From JBQLZQ01 sp052168355 (GTDB lineage: Bacteria; Pseudomonadota; Alphaproteobacteria; DSM-16000; Inquilinaceae), in contig JBQLZQ010000059.1 of assembly GCA_052168355.1 (NCBI GenBank), positions 62,001 to 126,000 of the forward strand: 64,000 nucleotides of DNA. The letters are read 5' to 3'. The position numbers and the translations under genes were made by a program. Positions 16,905 to 25,213 of this stretch are shown here, piece by piece. Numbering within the stretch: position 1 is the first letter of the stretch; each line of letters opens with the position of its first letter. The notes beneath the pieces were generated by a model. It did not search any database. It had not been told where the DNA came from and saw nothing but the letters and a program-made list of their open reading frames with translations.

Positions 16905-17750
16905 TTATTCGATGTCCGGGACGGGCCAGCCTCTGATCGCCGCCAGCTGCCGCCAGGCGCGCTCGATCCATTCGCTGCGCACGCTGTGGCCGCCATCGTG
17001 CAGACACAGTTCCAGCACTCCGCCGCACGCATTCCGCCGCTCGCACGTCAACTGGCCCGACGTCGTCGTCTCCGGTCGTTCGGTGCCGCAGCCGCCCTTT
17101 GCCATCCACATGTCAAAGCCGTTCCGGACATCGCCCTGATAGGCCCAATCGCCGATCGGCCGCCCTTCCATCGGCACCGTCCGGTCGGCGGTCCCATGCA
17201 CATGGAACAGGTTGGGGGCCGGGCCGTCGCACATCACGGGCTCGGGCCGCCAGAACGCCCCGGCCACCGGCGCGAAGCCGGCGAACCGCTCTCCCATGTC
17301 GCAGGCCAGGTACCACACCATCGAGCCGCCCAGGGAAAAGCCCGAGGCCATGACCCGGTCGGCGGCGATGGGGAAACGGGAGGTGGCGTCGTCCAGCACC
17401 GAGGCGATGAACGCCATCTCGTCGCGGCGTCGCTCGGCGAAGGGCGGCAGGGACCAGCTGCGCTCCGCGCCCTGGGGCGCGATCAGGGCGACACCCAGCC
17501 GGTCGGCCATGGCGCGCAGGCCCGGATTTCCCATCTCCGCCTCGGCTGTTCCCTGCCAGCCGTGCAGAAACAGGATGGCTCCGACCGGCTCCCCGTCCCC
17601 CGCCGACGGCGGCAGGGCGATGCGGTACTCGCCATTGGCCACCTTGCACGGCACATCGCCGCCGCAGGTCGCGGCGACGGCACCGTCGCCGGACATGGGG
17701 GCCATCTGAATGAAGATCGCCGCCAGCGCGAACCCGAGTGCGCGCGTCAT
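16905..17750 (-). CDS. Secreted polyhydroxybutyrate-depolymerase/feruloyl-esterase-like hydrolase
   Basis: With ATG at 17750 the product is 281 residues: a Sec signal (about 1-27, ending GAVAA), then an alpha/beta-hydrolase of the LpqC/Esterase_PHB type. The nucleophile Ser139 lies in GFSLGGS, the acid is probably Asp189 (HGTADRTVP) and the base His255 (HDGGHS). Several cysteines (CGGDVPC, CGTERP, TCERRNACGG) suggest disulfides, consistent with export. It would hydrolyse a polyester or aryl ester outside the cytoplasm. bdhA at 5158-5940 is the only other hydroxybutyrate gene seen. An in-frame ATG at 17780 is an alternative start. Confidence 0.85.
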   Translation of the reverse strand: MTRALGFALAAIFIQMAPMSGDGAVAATCGGDVPCKVANGEYRIALPPSAGDGEPVGAILFLHGWQGTAEAEMGNPGLRAMADRLGVALIAPQGAERSWSLPPFAERRRDEMAFIASVLDDATSRFPIAADRVMASGFSLGGSMVWYLACDMGERFAGFAPVAGAFWRPEPVMCDGPAPNLFHVHGTADRTVPMEGRPIGDWAYQGDVRNGFDMWMAKGGCGTERPETTTSGQLTCERRNACGGVLELCLHDGGHSVRSEWIERAWRQLAAIRGWPVPDIE

Positions 17751-17828
17751 GGAAAAACCCCCTTCGGCCGTGACGGACACGGTTGAGGGAGTAGCGCAAA
17801 CCGAGCCGTCGGTCAGGTCAATTCCGCG

Positions 17829-18095
17829 TCAACGGCGATCAATGGCGGACTGAACCAGCCGCGGTCCGTCCGAACCGCCTCGCAAAACGCCGATCGCCGT
17901 CCGCCAGAGGTGTCTCGCGCGCCACAGCACCCTTGCATGGCGACGACGCCGACGGGTTCGCGCACGAGCCGCAATGCGCTCGTCCAGGAGGCGCAGCTCC
18001 GCCTCGTAACCGCTTCCGGGCGGGGCCCATTCGGGATGGAAGGCCGCAAGACCGTGAGGCCCCTTGGGCGGAAGGCTGAAATAGGGAGTCGTCAT
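17829..18095 (-). CDS. Small basic protein divergent from a LysR gene
   Basis: This 88-residue product (MTTPYFSLPPKGPHGLAAFH...) has an arginine-rich centre (RARTRRRRRHARVLWR, about 47-62) that could contact nucleic acid or the membrane surface. It has no membrane span. I do not recognise a family. ATG at 18095 fits the divergent promoter. The gene is supported mainly by its position opposite the LysR gene and a shared AT-rich control region. The reading frame could be spurious. Confidence 0.5.
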   Translation of the reverse strand: MTTPYFSLPPKGPHGLAAFHPEWAPPGSGYEAELRLLDERIAARARTRRRRRHARVLWRARHLWRTAIGVLRGGSDGPRLVQSAIDRR

Positions 18096-18218
18096 GGCAA
18101 ACCTCTCGCATGCACCGAAACAGTCCAAATATGAAATTTGACAAATTATCTGATATAAAATGATTATTTAGCTCAGAGAGATATTAGAAGAGCCACAAAA
18201 GAAATAAGGATTTCAAAA
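18096..18218. promoter_or_regulatory. AT-rich divergent promoter with a 13-bp dyad overlapping a -35 box
   Basis: Positions 18125-18218 are strikingly AT-rich in an otherwise GC-rich window. AATTTG-A-CAAATT (18135-18147) is a perfect dyad and contains a TTGACA -35 hexamer (18138-18143); TGATTA lies 17 bases downstream at 18161-18166 as a candidate -10. A LysR-family operator commonly sits in such a position. AAGGA at about 18206 is the ribosome-binding site of the LysR gene. Confidence 0.6.
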
Positions 18219-19076
18219 TTGAAATGGACGTTCGATTGGCAGGATCTCAACCTGTTTCTGGCGGTTGCCCGCGGCGGCGGGCTGGCCGGCGCCGTGGCCG
18301 AAACGGGGCTGAGCCCGGCGACGTTGGGACGGCGGATGACGGCCCTGGAAGGGGATTTGGAACAGCGCCTGTTCGTGCGCGGCGCCCGTGGCTATGGGCT
18401 GACCGAGGCCGGCCGGTCGCTGCTGGAACGGGCCATGGCCATGGACCGCGCGGCAACCGACATCACGCGGTGGCGCGACGGCCTGGCGCCGCTGCGCCGC
18501 GTCCGGATCTCCGCCGGCACCTGGACGGCGCAGCTTTTGGCCGACAATCTCAGCCGCTATTGGTCACCGGACGATCCGTGGGTGCCGGAATTTCTGGCCG
18601 CCAACGTCCGGCTGGACATCGCCCGGCGCGAGGCCGATATCGGCGTCCGCAACCGGCGTCCGGAGACGCCCTGGCTGGCCGGCCGTCAGGTGGGGTCGGT
18701 CACCTATGCGGCCTACCGCGCGACCGCCGCTCCCGACCCCGATCATCCGGCCTGGATCGGCGTTGCCGGCGACCACGTTCTGACCCCGACAGCGCGATGG
18801 ACGGCCGAGCGCCATGGGCGGGACATCGCGGTCACCGTCAACGACCCCCGCCTCGCCCTCTCCCTTGCCCGGCAGGGCGTCGGCCGCATGGTTCTTCCCT
18901 GTTTTGTCGGAGAATCGTTCGGCGACCTGACCCGATGCACCGACATCCTGGCCGATCTGACTTCGCCGCAATGGCTGGTGATGCACCAGGACGACCGGCA
19001 CCGGCCGCCGATTCGCTCGGCCATCGACGCACTGGCCGCTTTTTTGAGCCGGGAAGACAGAGGGCTACAGCCTTGA
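18219..19076 (+). CDS. LysR-family transcriptional regulator
   Basis: The 285-residue protein has the LysR N-terminal helix-turn-helix (DWQDLNLFLAVARGGGLAGA and LSPATLGRRMTALEGDLEQR, about 5-62) and a substrate-binding domain somewhat shorter than usual. The start is TTG at 18219 with AAGGA eight bases upstream; the nearby ATG is in the wrong frame. It probably controls itself and the divergent small gene at 17829-18095. Its other targets are not visible from the sequence. Confidence 0.88.
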   Translation: MKWTFDWQDLNLFLAVARGGGLAGAVAETGLSPATLGRRMTALEGDLEQRLFVRGARGYGLTEAGRSLLERAMAMDRAATDITRWRDGLAPLRRVRISAGTWTAQLLADNLSRYWSPDDPWVPEFLAANVRLDIARREADIGVRNRRPETPWLAGRQVGSVTYAAYRATAAPDPDHPAWIGVAGDHVLTPTARWTAERHGRDIAVTVNDPRLALSLARQGVGRMVLPCFVGESFGDLTRCTDILADLTSPQWLVMHQDDRHRPPIRSAIDALAAFLSREDRGLQP

Positions 19077-19077
19077 A

Positions 19078-19899
19078 CTACACCGCCGTCCGGCCTCGCT
19101 CGACCATGGTGGCCAGCACTTCGTCGGGGTCGCGCGTCCACCAGTCGAGGGCGGAGAAGATTTCCACCTCGTTGAGTCCGGCGAACCCGCCCGCCTCGAC
19201 CCAGCCGCGGATCTTGGGAATTTCGATCACGCCGTCGCCCATCATGCCGCGGTCGGTCAGCATGTCGCGGGTCGGCACCAGCCAATCGCAGACGTGGAAG
19301 GCCAGCAGGCGTTCGGCACCGGCGCGGGCGATCTGCCGTTCCAGATCGGGGTCCCACCAGACATGGTAGACATCGACGGCGACGCCGATGCCCGGTCCCA
19401 GCCGATCGCACAGATCCAAGGCGTGGCCGACCGTGTTCACGCACGCCCGGTCGGCGGCGTACATGGGGTGCAAGGGTTCGATGGCGACGGGCATGCCGGC
19501 CGCCCTGGCGTGTTTCAGAGTGGCGTCGAGCCCCTCCTCCACCGTGCGCCAGGCGGCCTCGATATCCCGCGATCCCGGCGCCAGCCCGCCGACCACCATC
19601 ACCAGACAGGCCGCGCCGATGGAAACCGCCTCGTCGACCGCGCGGCGGTTGTCGTCGATCACCGCCTGGCTGAGCGCGCCGTCGACGGTGAACATGCCGC
19701 CCCGGCACAGACCGCTGACCCGCAGCCCGTGATCGTCGATCATGCGCCGCGCCTCGCCGACGCCGCACGCCTGCAGCTTGTCGCGCCAGGGGGAGATGCC
19801 GCCGATGCCGTGCCGGGCGCAGCCCTCGATGCATTGGCGCAGGTCCCACTTCTCACGCACCGTTGCCGTGTTAAGGGAAAGTTCGGATGCCTGAGGCAT
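19078..19899 (-). CDS. TIM-barrel sugar isomerase/epimerase (AP endonuclease 2 fold), last gene of the DUF993 operon
   Basis: The 273-residue protein is of the xylose-isomerase-like TIM-barrel family. Expected divalent-metal ligands are visible as the Glu of VAIEPLHP, the Asp of AVDVYHVWWD, the His of FHVCDW and the Glu of NEVEIF. It likely interconverts keto/aldo or epimeric sugars or sugar derivatives. It follows the DUF993 gene by five bases and converges on the LysR gene. Together with a second member of the same fold at 23649-24551 it suggests two isomerisation steps in one pathway. Confidence 0.85.
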   Translation of the reverse strand: MPQASELSLNTATVREKWDLRQCIEGCARHGIGGISPWRDKLQACGVGEARRMIDDHGLRVSGLCRGGMFTVDGALSQAVIDDNRRAVDEAVSIGAACLVMVVGGLAPGSRDIEAAWRTVEEGLDATLKHARAAGMPVAIEPLHPMYAADRACVNTVGHALDLCDRLGPGIGVAVDVYHVWWDPDLERQIARAGAERLLAFHVCDWLVPTRDMLTDRGMMGDGVIEIPKIRGWVEAGGFAGLNEVEIFSALDWWTRDPDEVLATMVERGRTAV

Positions 19900-19904
19900 G
19901 CCTT

Positions 19905-21071
19905 CTAACCCTCTATGCCACGGGCGGCGAACACCGGCCGGGCGCGGGCGGCCGCGCGATCGGGGTCGATCAGGACCCCGGCCCGATCGGCCAGCCGGAT
20001 CAGGTCGGCCAGATGCAGGGTCGATCGGGCGCTCTCCTGCCCGCCGACCATGGTGAAATGGTCCTGAAAGCCGTTGAGATAGGCCAGAAACACGACTCCG
20101 GTCTTATAGAACCGCGTCGGCGTCTTGAAGATATGGCGCGACAGGGGAACCGTCGGCGCGAAGGCGGCGTCGTAGGCGGTCCGGTCGCCGGCGCCCAAGG
20201 CCGACAGGGCACGGGCGGCGGCCGGCGCGATGGCGTCGAAGATGCCCAGCAGGGCGTTGGAATGTCCGGCCGCGTCTCCAGCGATCAGGTCGGGATAGTT
20301 AAAGTCGTCGCCGGTATACATCCGCACGCCGGCCGGCAGCCGGCGGCGCATGGCGATTTCCTTGTCCGCCGACAGCAGCGAGATCTTGATACCGTCCACC
20401 TTGGCCTCGTTCCGGCCGATCACCTCCAGGCAGGTCTCCATGGCGATCTCGTGATCGGCATTGCCCCAATAGCCGGCCAGCGCCGGGTCGAACATCTCTC
20501 CCAGCCAGTGCAGGATGGCGGGTTCCGCCAACTGGCCCAGCACGCGGTCATAGACGGCGATATAGTCGTCCGGCCCACGGGCGCAGGCGGCCAAGGCCCG
20601 GCTGGCCATCAGGATGATGCGTCCGCCCGCCTTCTCCACCGCGGCGCATTGTTTCTCGTAGGCGGCGGCGACATCGTCGGGGGTAAGCCCGGGCGACGGT
20701 ATCAGGTGATCGGTGCCGGCACCGCAGGCGACGACCGCCCCCTTCCGGCCCCGCGCCGCGGCGACCGACCGGGTGATCAGGTCCAGCGAGGTCGGCCAGT
20801 CGAGCCCCATGCCGCGCTGTGCGGTGTCCATCGCTTCCGCCACGCCAAAGCCGAGGTCCCAAAGATGCTCGCGAAACGCGATGGTCCGGTCCCAATCGAT
20901 GGCGCAATCGATCCAGGGATCCACGTCGGCCAGGGGATCGGCCACGACATGGGCCGCGGCAAAAGCGATCCGGTTCCAGGAACCCCTGGCCCCGGCGTCG
21001 GCAGCGGCGGGGGCCGACAGCACGACGTTTTCCAGCCCGCCGGCGGCGGTGGGCAGGGTCAAGGTGGCCAT
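19905..21071 (-). CDS. DUF993-family protein (dihydrodipicolinate-synthase-like TIM barrel)
   Basis: The 388-residue product matches the DUF993 family: GVAEAMDTAQRGMGLDWPTS, followed by ACGAGTDHL, NADHEIAMETCLEVI, KVDGIKISLLSADKE and VRMYTGDDFNYPDLI are its characteristic stretches. These proteins have an aldolase-like fold related to the DHDPS/KDPG group, with a barrel lysine (KIS) that could form a Schiff base; the chemistry is not established. ATG at 21071 gives MATLTLPTAAGGLE. It lies directly between the Gfo/Idh/MocA and isomerase genes, a grouping that suggests retro-aldol cleavage late in the pathway. That role is inference. Confidence 0.85.
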   Translation of the reverse strand: MATLTLPTAAGGLENVVLSAPAAADAGARGSWNRIAFAAAHVVADPLADVDPWIDCAIDWDRTIAFREHLWDLGFGVAEAMDTAQRGMGLDWPTSLDLITRSVAAARGRKGAVVACGAGTDHLIPSPGLTPDDVAAAYEKQCAAVEKAGGRIILMASRALAACARGPDDYIAVYDRVLGQLAEPAILHWLGEMFDPALAGYWGNADHEIAMETCLEVIGRNEAKVDGIKISLLSADKEIAMRRRLPAGVRMYTGDDFNYPDLIAGDAAGHSNALLGIFDAIAPAAARALSALGAGDRTAYDAAFAPTVPLSRHIFKTPTRFYKTGVVFLAYLNGFQDHFTMVGGQESARSTLHLADLIRLADRAGVLIDPDRAAARARPVFAARGIEG

Positions 21072-21076
21072 GGCCG

Positions 21077-22228
21077 TCACGCCTCCACCGGCGGGACATC
21101 GACCCATCGCCGTTCCTTCCAGCTTTGCAGACCCAGCTCGGCAAGCTGAACGCCCTTGGCGCCTTCGATCAGCGAATAGTGCCACGGCGCGTCTTCCGCC
21201 ACATGACGCAGGAACTGTGTCCACTGAACCTTGAAGCCGTTGTCGAACACCGTGTTGTCGGGCACCTCCTCCCACTGCTCCAGGAAGTCGATGGTCTGCG
21301 GCTGGTCGGGGTTCCATACCGGCTTCGGCGTGTTGACCCGATGCTGACTGAAACACCGGTGCAGCCCTGCGACCGCCGATCCGTGCGTTCCGTCGACCTG
21401 GAAGGTGACCAGATCGTCGCGCCGGACCCGCACGCACCAGGACGAATTGATATGGGCGATGATCCCTCCCTCCAATTCGAATGTGGCATAGGCCGCGTCG
21501 TCGGCGTCGGCGTCGTAGCGCGCGCCCTCTTCGTCCCAGCGGTCGGGGATATGAACCGCGCCCAGGCAGGACACCGCCTTGACCGGCGCCACCACGTTGT
21601 CGAGCACGTAGCGCCAGTGACACAGCATGTCCTGAATGATGCCGCCGCCATCCTTCTTGCGGTAGTTCCAGCTGGGCCGCTGCGCCGGCGCCCAGTCGCC
21701 CTCGAACACCCAGTACCCGAATTCCCCTCTCACGGACAGGATGCGGCCGAAAAAGCCGGAGTCGCGCAGGCGCTTCAGCTTGATCAGGCCGGGAAGATCC
21801 AGCTTGTCGTGAACGACGCCGTTCTTCACCCCCTTGTCGCGGGCATAGAGCGCGATCGCCCGCGCGTCCTCGTAGCTCTCGGAAATCGGCTTTTCGCAAT
21901 AGACGTGCTTGCCGGCGTCGATGGCCCGGCGCAAAAGCGACGCCCGAAGCTGGGTCGAGGCGGCGTCGAAAAACACCGTGTCGTCGGGATCGGCCAGCGC
22001 CGCATCCAGGTCCGTCGTCGTCCGCGCGATACCGTGAGCCCGGGCCAACGCCTCGATCTTGGCCCTGTCGCGGCCGACGATGATGGGATCGGGCATCAGA
22101 CGGGTCCCGTCGGAAAGCGGAATGCCGCCGTCCGCCCGGATGGCCAGAATCGACCGGATAAGATGCTGGTTCATCCCCATGCGGCCGGTCACGCCGTGCA
22201 TGATCAGGCCCAGCCGTCGTTCGGTCAT
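21077..22228 (-). CDS. Gfo/Idh/MocA-family NAD(P)-dependent oxidoreductase
   Basis: The 383-residue enzyme has an N-terminal Rossmann domain (about 1-135; GLIMHGVTGRMG replaces the classical GxGxxG) and the family motif HVYCEKPISES with the catalytic-type lysine. The C-terminal alpha/beta domain contains the DMLCHWRYVLD helix. Such enzymes oxidise a sugar or cyclitol hydroxyl to a ketone. Its ATG at 22228 overlaps the stop of the upstream enolase-superfamily gene (ATGA). Substrate is not known. Confidence 0.9.
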   Translation of the reverse strand: MTERRLGLIMHGVTGRMGMNQHLIRSILAIRADGGIPLSDGTRLMPDPIIVGRDRAKIEALARAHGIARTTTDLDAALADPDDTVFFDAASTQLRASLLRRAIDAGKHVYCEKPISESYEDARAIALYARDKGVKNGVVHDKLDLPGLIKLKRLRDSGFFGRILSVRGEFGYWVFEGDWAPAQRPSWNYRKKDGGGIIQDMLCHWRYVLDNVVAPVKAVSCLGAVHIPDRWDEEGARYDADADDAAYATFELEGGIIAHINSSWCVRVRRDDLVTFQVDGTHGSAVAGLHRCFSQHRVNTPKPVWNPDQPQTIDFLEQWEEVPDNTVFDNGFKVQWTQFLRHVAEDAPWHYSLIEGAKGVQLAELGLQSWKERRWVDVPPVEA

Positions 22229-23652
22229 CGTTTTGCTCCTGTCTGGATAAGGGATTGGCCGACGGTGAGGTCGGGAAGCGCAGCGGACCCGAAGCCGATG
22301 CAGTCGAGCGAGCCGAGGGCAAGGGACCCTTCGACGATCCGCAGGGCGATGTCGTCGCCGCTCGGCCGGTAGAGGTCGGGGTGGGCGGCCAGAAACCGCG
22401 TCCGCTCGTCCGCCGGGGCCGAGGGCATGCCGCCGACGAAATGGTGGCCGTTCCGCTCCACATGCGCCGCCCCGACGAGGGACGCCATCAGCGTATCCTG
22501 CTGAACGCCGAGACCCGGCTGGCAGGTGAGATCCTCGGCGGACAGGATGGCGGGACGCTGCCGCTCCTCCTCCGCCCACATGGCGGTCCGGGCGCTGTTG
22601 ACCAGGGCGCGCAGAACACCCTTGCAGCTCTTTACCGATGTTCCGGCATAGCCCAGGCGCCGCGCCGTCAGCACCGCGCCCTCGTGATCGTCGCTTTCGT
22701 CGATGATCGCCGGCACCGGCAGCTCGGCGACCGCGCCCGCATCGGTCAGCGTGATCTCCCGCGCGAAGGGCTGTTCGACGAACAGCACCGCCCGTGCCAT
22801 CGATTTCAGATTGGGGTCGGACCGCAGACGATCGAGCAGGTCCCGCAGCCCGTCGGGCGCGTATTGCTCGTTGGCATCCAGACTGGCCGCGAAACCTGGC
22901 GTCAACCGGCCCAGCACCGCGGATATGGCTTCCAGGCGCGACGCGTCGGCGCCGGGATCGCCCTTCAGCTTGAGCTTGAAGTACCGGCAGCCGGTCTCGG
23001 CGACGACCTCCTCCAGGGTCACGGGGCGGCCGTCGATGGGCGCGTCCGCCGGCCGTTCGGCGGCGGTCAGGGGGGCATCGTAGCCGACCGTATGCCGGAC
23101 CGCGATGCGCGCCGCCGGCCGCAGCCGGGCCAGATGCCGTCCCAACCGGTCCGCGCCCAGATCGGCCGGCGCCAGGGCCGTCATGCCGAACAGATCGCCA
23201 CGCACGCCGTCGGAAAAACCGCACCCCATGGCCCGGCACAACGCATCGATGAGCGCGCATTCGACGAGCGCCGGACCGAACCCGGCAGCCAGAAGCGGCA
23301 TGCCGTCAGCGGTCAGCGCGTCCGTGACGCGGGAACGCACCGTCCCCGACAGAGCGGCAAGGCCCGACGCGGGCGCGTCGTCGACCACCGCAACCGCGGC
23401 CTGAAGGGACTCCCGCAACTCCGCCACCGTATCCTCGTTCGACAGGTCCGGTCGCTTGTCGAACCAGCGCGGGACCATGAGCTGGGCGGCCGCCCCCCTG
23501 GCGCGGTGTCCGTCGGCGGTTTCCACGTCGACTTCCAGGAATGCCTGGGGCGCGTCCGTCACCCGCACGTCGCCAAAGCGGAAGGGCAGGCGCAATGGCG
23601 TCGGCCGTTCCACGGCACGCGCCTCGACCACGCGGATCGTCGGCACGCTCAC
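22225..23652 (-). CDS. Unusually long enolase-superfamily protein of the DUF993 operon
   Basis: At 475 residues this is about 80-100 longer than common mandelate racemase/muconate cycloisomerase proteins, with an enlarged N-terminal region and extra C-terminal segment. The barrel shows Lys226-x-Lys228 (FKLKLK), Asp259 and Glu262 (LDANEQ), Glu293 (FVEQPF), Asp318/Glu319 (IIDESDD) and Lys341 (SVKSCKG). A lysine on both sides resembles the muconate-cycloisomerase/epimerase subgroup rather than the Lys/His dehydratases elsewhere in the window. GTG at 23652 overlaps the isomerase stop (GTGA), and its stop overlaps the oxidoreductase start. Reaction unknown. Confidence 0.85.
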   Translation of the reverse strand: MSVPTIRVVEARAVERPTPLRLPFRFGDVRVTDAPQAFLEVDVETADGHRARGAAAQLMVPRWFDKRPDLSNEDTVAELRESLQAAVAVVDDAPASGLAALSGTVRSRVTDALTADGMPLLAAGFGPALVECALIDALCRAMGCGFSDGVRGDLFGMTALAPADLGADRLGRHLARLRPAARIAVRHTVGYDAPLTAAERPADAPIDGRPVTLEEVVAETGCRYFKLKLKGDPGADASRLEAISAVLGRLTPGFAASLDANEQYAPDGLRDLLDRLRSDPNLKSMARAVLFVEQPFAREITLTDAGAVAELPVPAIIDESDDHEGAVLTARRLGYAGTSVKSCKGVLRALVNSARTAMWAEEERQRPAILSAEDLTCQPGLGVQQDTLMASLVGAAHVERNGHHFVGGMPSAPADERTRFLAAHPDLYRPSGDDIALRIVEGSLALGSLDCIGFGSAALPDLTVGQSLIQTGAKR

Positions 23653-24551
23653 GGCGCGGCCCGCCAGCAGGCGCCGACGGTGGCCGCGCCGATGGCCGCC
23701 GTCGTGGTCGCGTCGATCACCGTGGCGAAGGGTTCTATCGCGAGGGTTCGATCCCAGCCGACCTCTTTCAGGGCCGCCAGGATATCGGGAAACGGATCGT
23801 CGCCGGTGCCCGGCGCGCCGCGATTGGTATCGTTGAGCTGCACATGCCCGATCAGGCCGGTGGGCACCCACCGGCGGATCAGGTCGGCCACCGCCACGGC
23901 CTCGGTCTGGCCGGCGGCGCTGGTATCGATCATGGTCCGGAACGACGGCGAGCCTACCTCCTCGACGAGCCGCGCGGCTTCCTCCACGGTGTTCACGAAG
24001 CGTGTCTCCTTTCGCGACAGGGGTTCGATGCAATAGGTGACCCCGGCCTTCTCCGCCGCCTTTGCCACAGGGCCGAAGAAGTCCACCGCACGCGGGATGG
24101 CGTCGGCCATCGTCTCGCCGTCCTCGAGCCGCCGCTGGCCTGGAGAGCCGTGGACCAGCACGTCACCGCCCAGGGCCGCGCACAACCCGACAAGACCGAT
24201 AAGCACGGCCTGTGTCTCGGACCGGACCGCCGGGTCCGTCGCGGTCACGGACAGGTCCGGATAGGGGCTCAGAAGCCAGTGCAGACCGGTCACGCCCAAC
24301 CCCGCCCCCTCGACCGTGTCGCGAATGGCGCGGGCCCGGTCCGGGTCGATGAGGTGAGGCCGGTCGGCCAGGGTGCCGGGCGCGAGTTCCAGACCGTCAT
24401 AACCGAGCGCCGCGCAAATGGCCGCCTGTTGCGCAAGGCTCTTGCCCTCATCGGCCAGAAGCTCGTTGCAGAAGGCAAGGCGCACACCGGCGGCCCGCGT
24501 CGGCGGAACGATCCGGCGGGCCGGTGACGACGTTGCGGCGATGCTGGTCAT
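23649..24551 (-). CDS. TIM-barrel sugar isomerase/epimerase
   Basis: The 300-residue protein has the xylose-isomerase-like TIM-barrel fold. LAFCNELLADE opens the barrel, LGYDGLELAPG supplies an early strand, and metal ligands are likely the Glu of YCIEPLSR, Asp of MIDTSAA, His of IGHVQLND and Glu of AIEPFAT. ATG at 24551 overlaps the stop of the TetR gene (ATGA). It is distinct in sequence from the isomerase at 19078-19899, so the two are not simple duplicates. Confidence 0.87.
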   Translation of the reverse strand: MTSIAATSSPARRIVPPTRAAGVRLAFCNELLADEGKSLAQQAAICAALGYDGLELAPGTLADRPHLIDPDRARAIRDTVEGAGLGVTGLHWLLSPYPDLSVTATDPAVRSETQAVLIGLVGLCAALGGDVLVHGSPGQRRLEDGETMADAIPRAVDFFGPVAKAAEKAGVTYCIEPLSRKETRFVNTVEEAARLVEEVGSPSFRTMIDTSAAGQTEAVAVADLIRRWVPTGLIGHVQLNDTNRGAPGTGDDPFPDILAALKEVGWDRTLAIEPFATVIDATTTAAIGAATVGACWRAAP

Positions 24552-25213
24552 GGCGTGCCCGTCCGGTGCATCAAGAAGCCCAGGATCATCTCCTCCGCAT
24601 GGGCGCCCCGTTCCGCGATCCACTCGCCGCCGCCGATGTCGGTCTGGAAGATCGCCGACAGGGTGTGGACGTTGGACAGCGGGAAGTAGAACAGCGAGGC
24701 GATGGACACATACAGCTGCACCGGATCGATCCCGGTGCGGAACACCCCCGTCTCCTCGCCCCGTCGCAGGATCGATCGGATCAGCGCCACCAGCGGCGAA
24801 TGGAGCGCGCTGACATCGGTCAGTGTCCGGATGGTCTGACCGTTGCGCTGGTTCTCGGTGTTGAGCAGCCGCAGGAACCAGGGATTGGCCCGAAAATGGG
24901 CCAGGGTGAACCGGACCAGGGCCCGCATCGCTTCCTCCGGCGCCATATGGTCGAGATCGAGCGCCCGTTCGCCGTGACGGATCTGCGCATAGGCCTCGCG
25001 CAGAACGGCGGCGTACAAATCTTCCTTGTTGCCGAAGTAGGTGTAGATCAGCGCCTTGTTGGCGCCCGCCCGCCGCGCGATACGGTCGATGCGGGCGCTG
25101 CCGTCGCCGAACTCCGAGAACTCGTCCATCGCCGCCATCAGGATGTCCCGTTTCGTGCGTTCGGAGTCCCGGCCACGGGGCGGCGGCGGGGCCATGTTCT
25201 TGGCAAGGCTCAT
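24548..25213 (-). CDS. TetR-family repressor embedded in the transporter/catabolic operon
   Basis: The 221-residue protein has a TetR helix-turn-helix at about 20-65 (RDILMAAMDEFSEFGDGSAR, then NKALIYTYFGNKEDLY) and a ligand-binding C-terminal domain. Its start overlaps the tctA-like stop and its end overlaps the isomerase start, so it is translated within the operon. An 18-bp TetR-type dyad at 28340-28357, 26 bases before the first gene, is the natural candidate for its operator, implying autoregulation in response to the imported compound or a catabolite. Confidence 0.9.
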   Translation of the reverse strand: MSLAKNMAPPPPRGRDSERTKRDILMAAMDEFSEFGDGSARIDRIARRAGANKALIYTYFGNKEDLYAAVLREAYAQIRHGERALDLDHMAPEEAMRALVRFTLAHFRANPWFLRLLNTENQRNGQTIRTLTDVSALHSPLVALIRSILRRGEETGVFRTGIDPVQLYVSIASLFYFPLSNVHTLSAIFQTDIGGGEWIAERGAHAEEMILGFLMHRTGTP

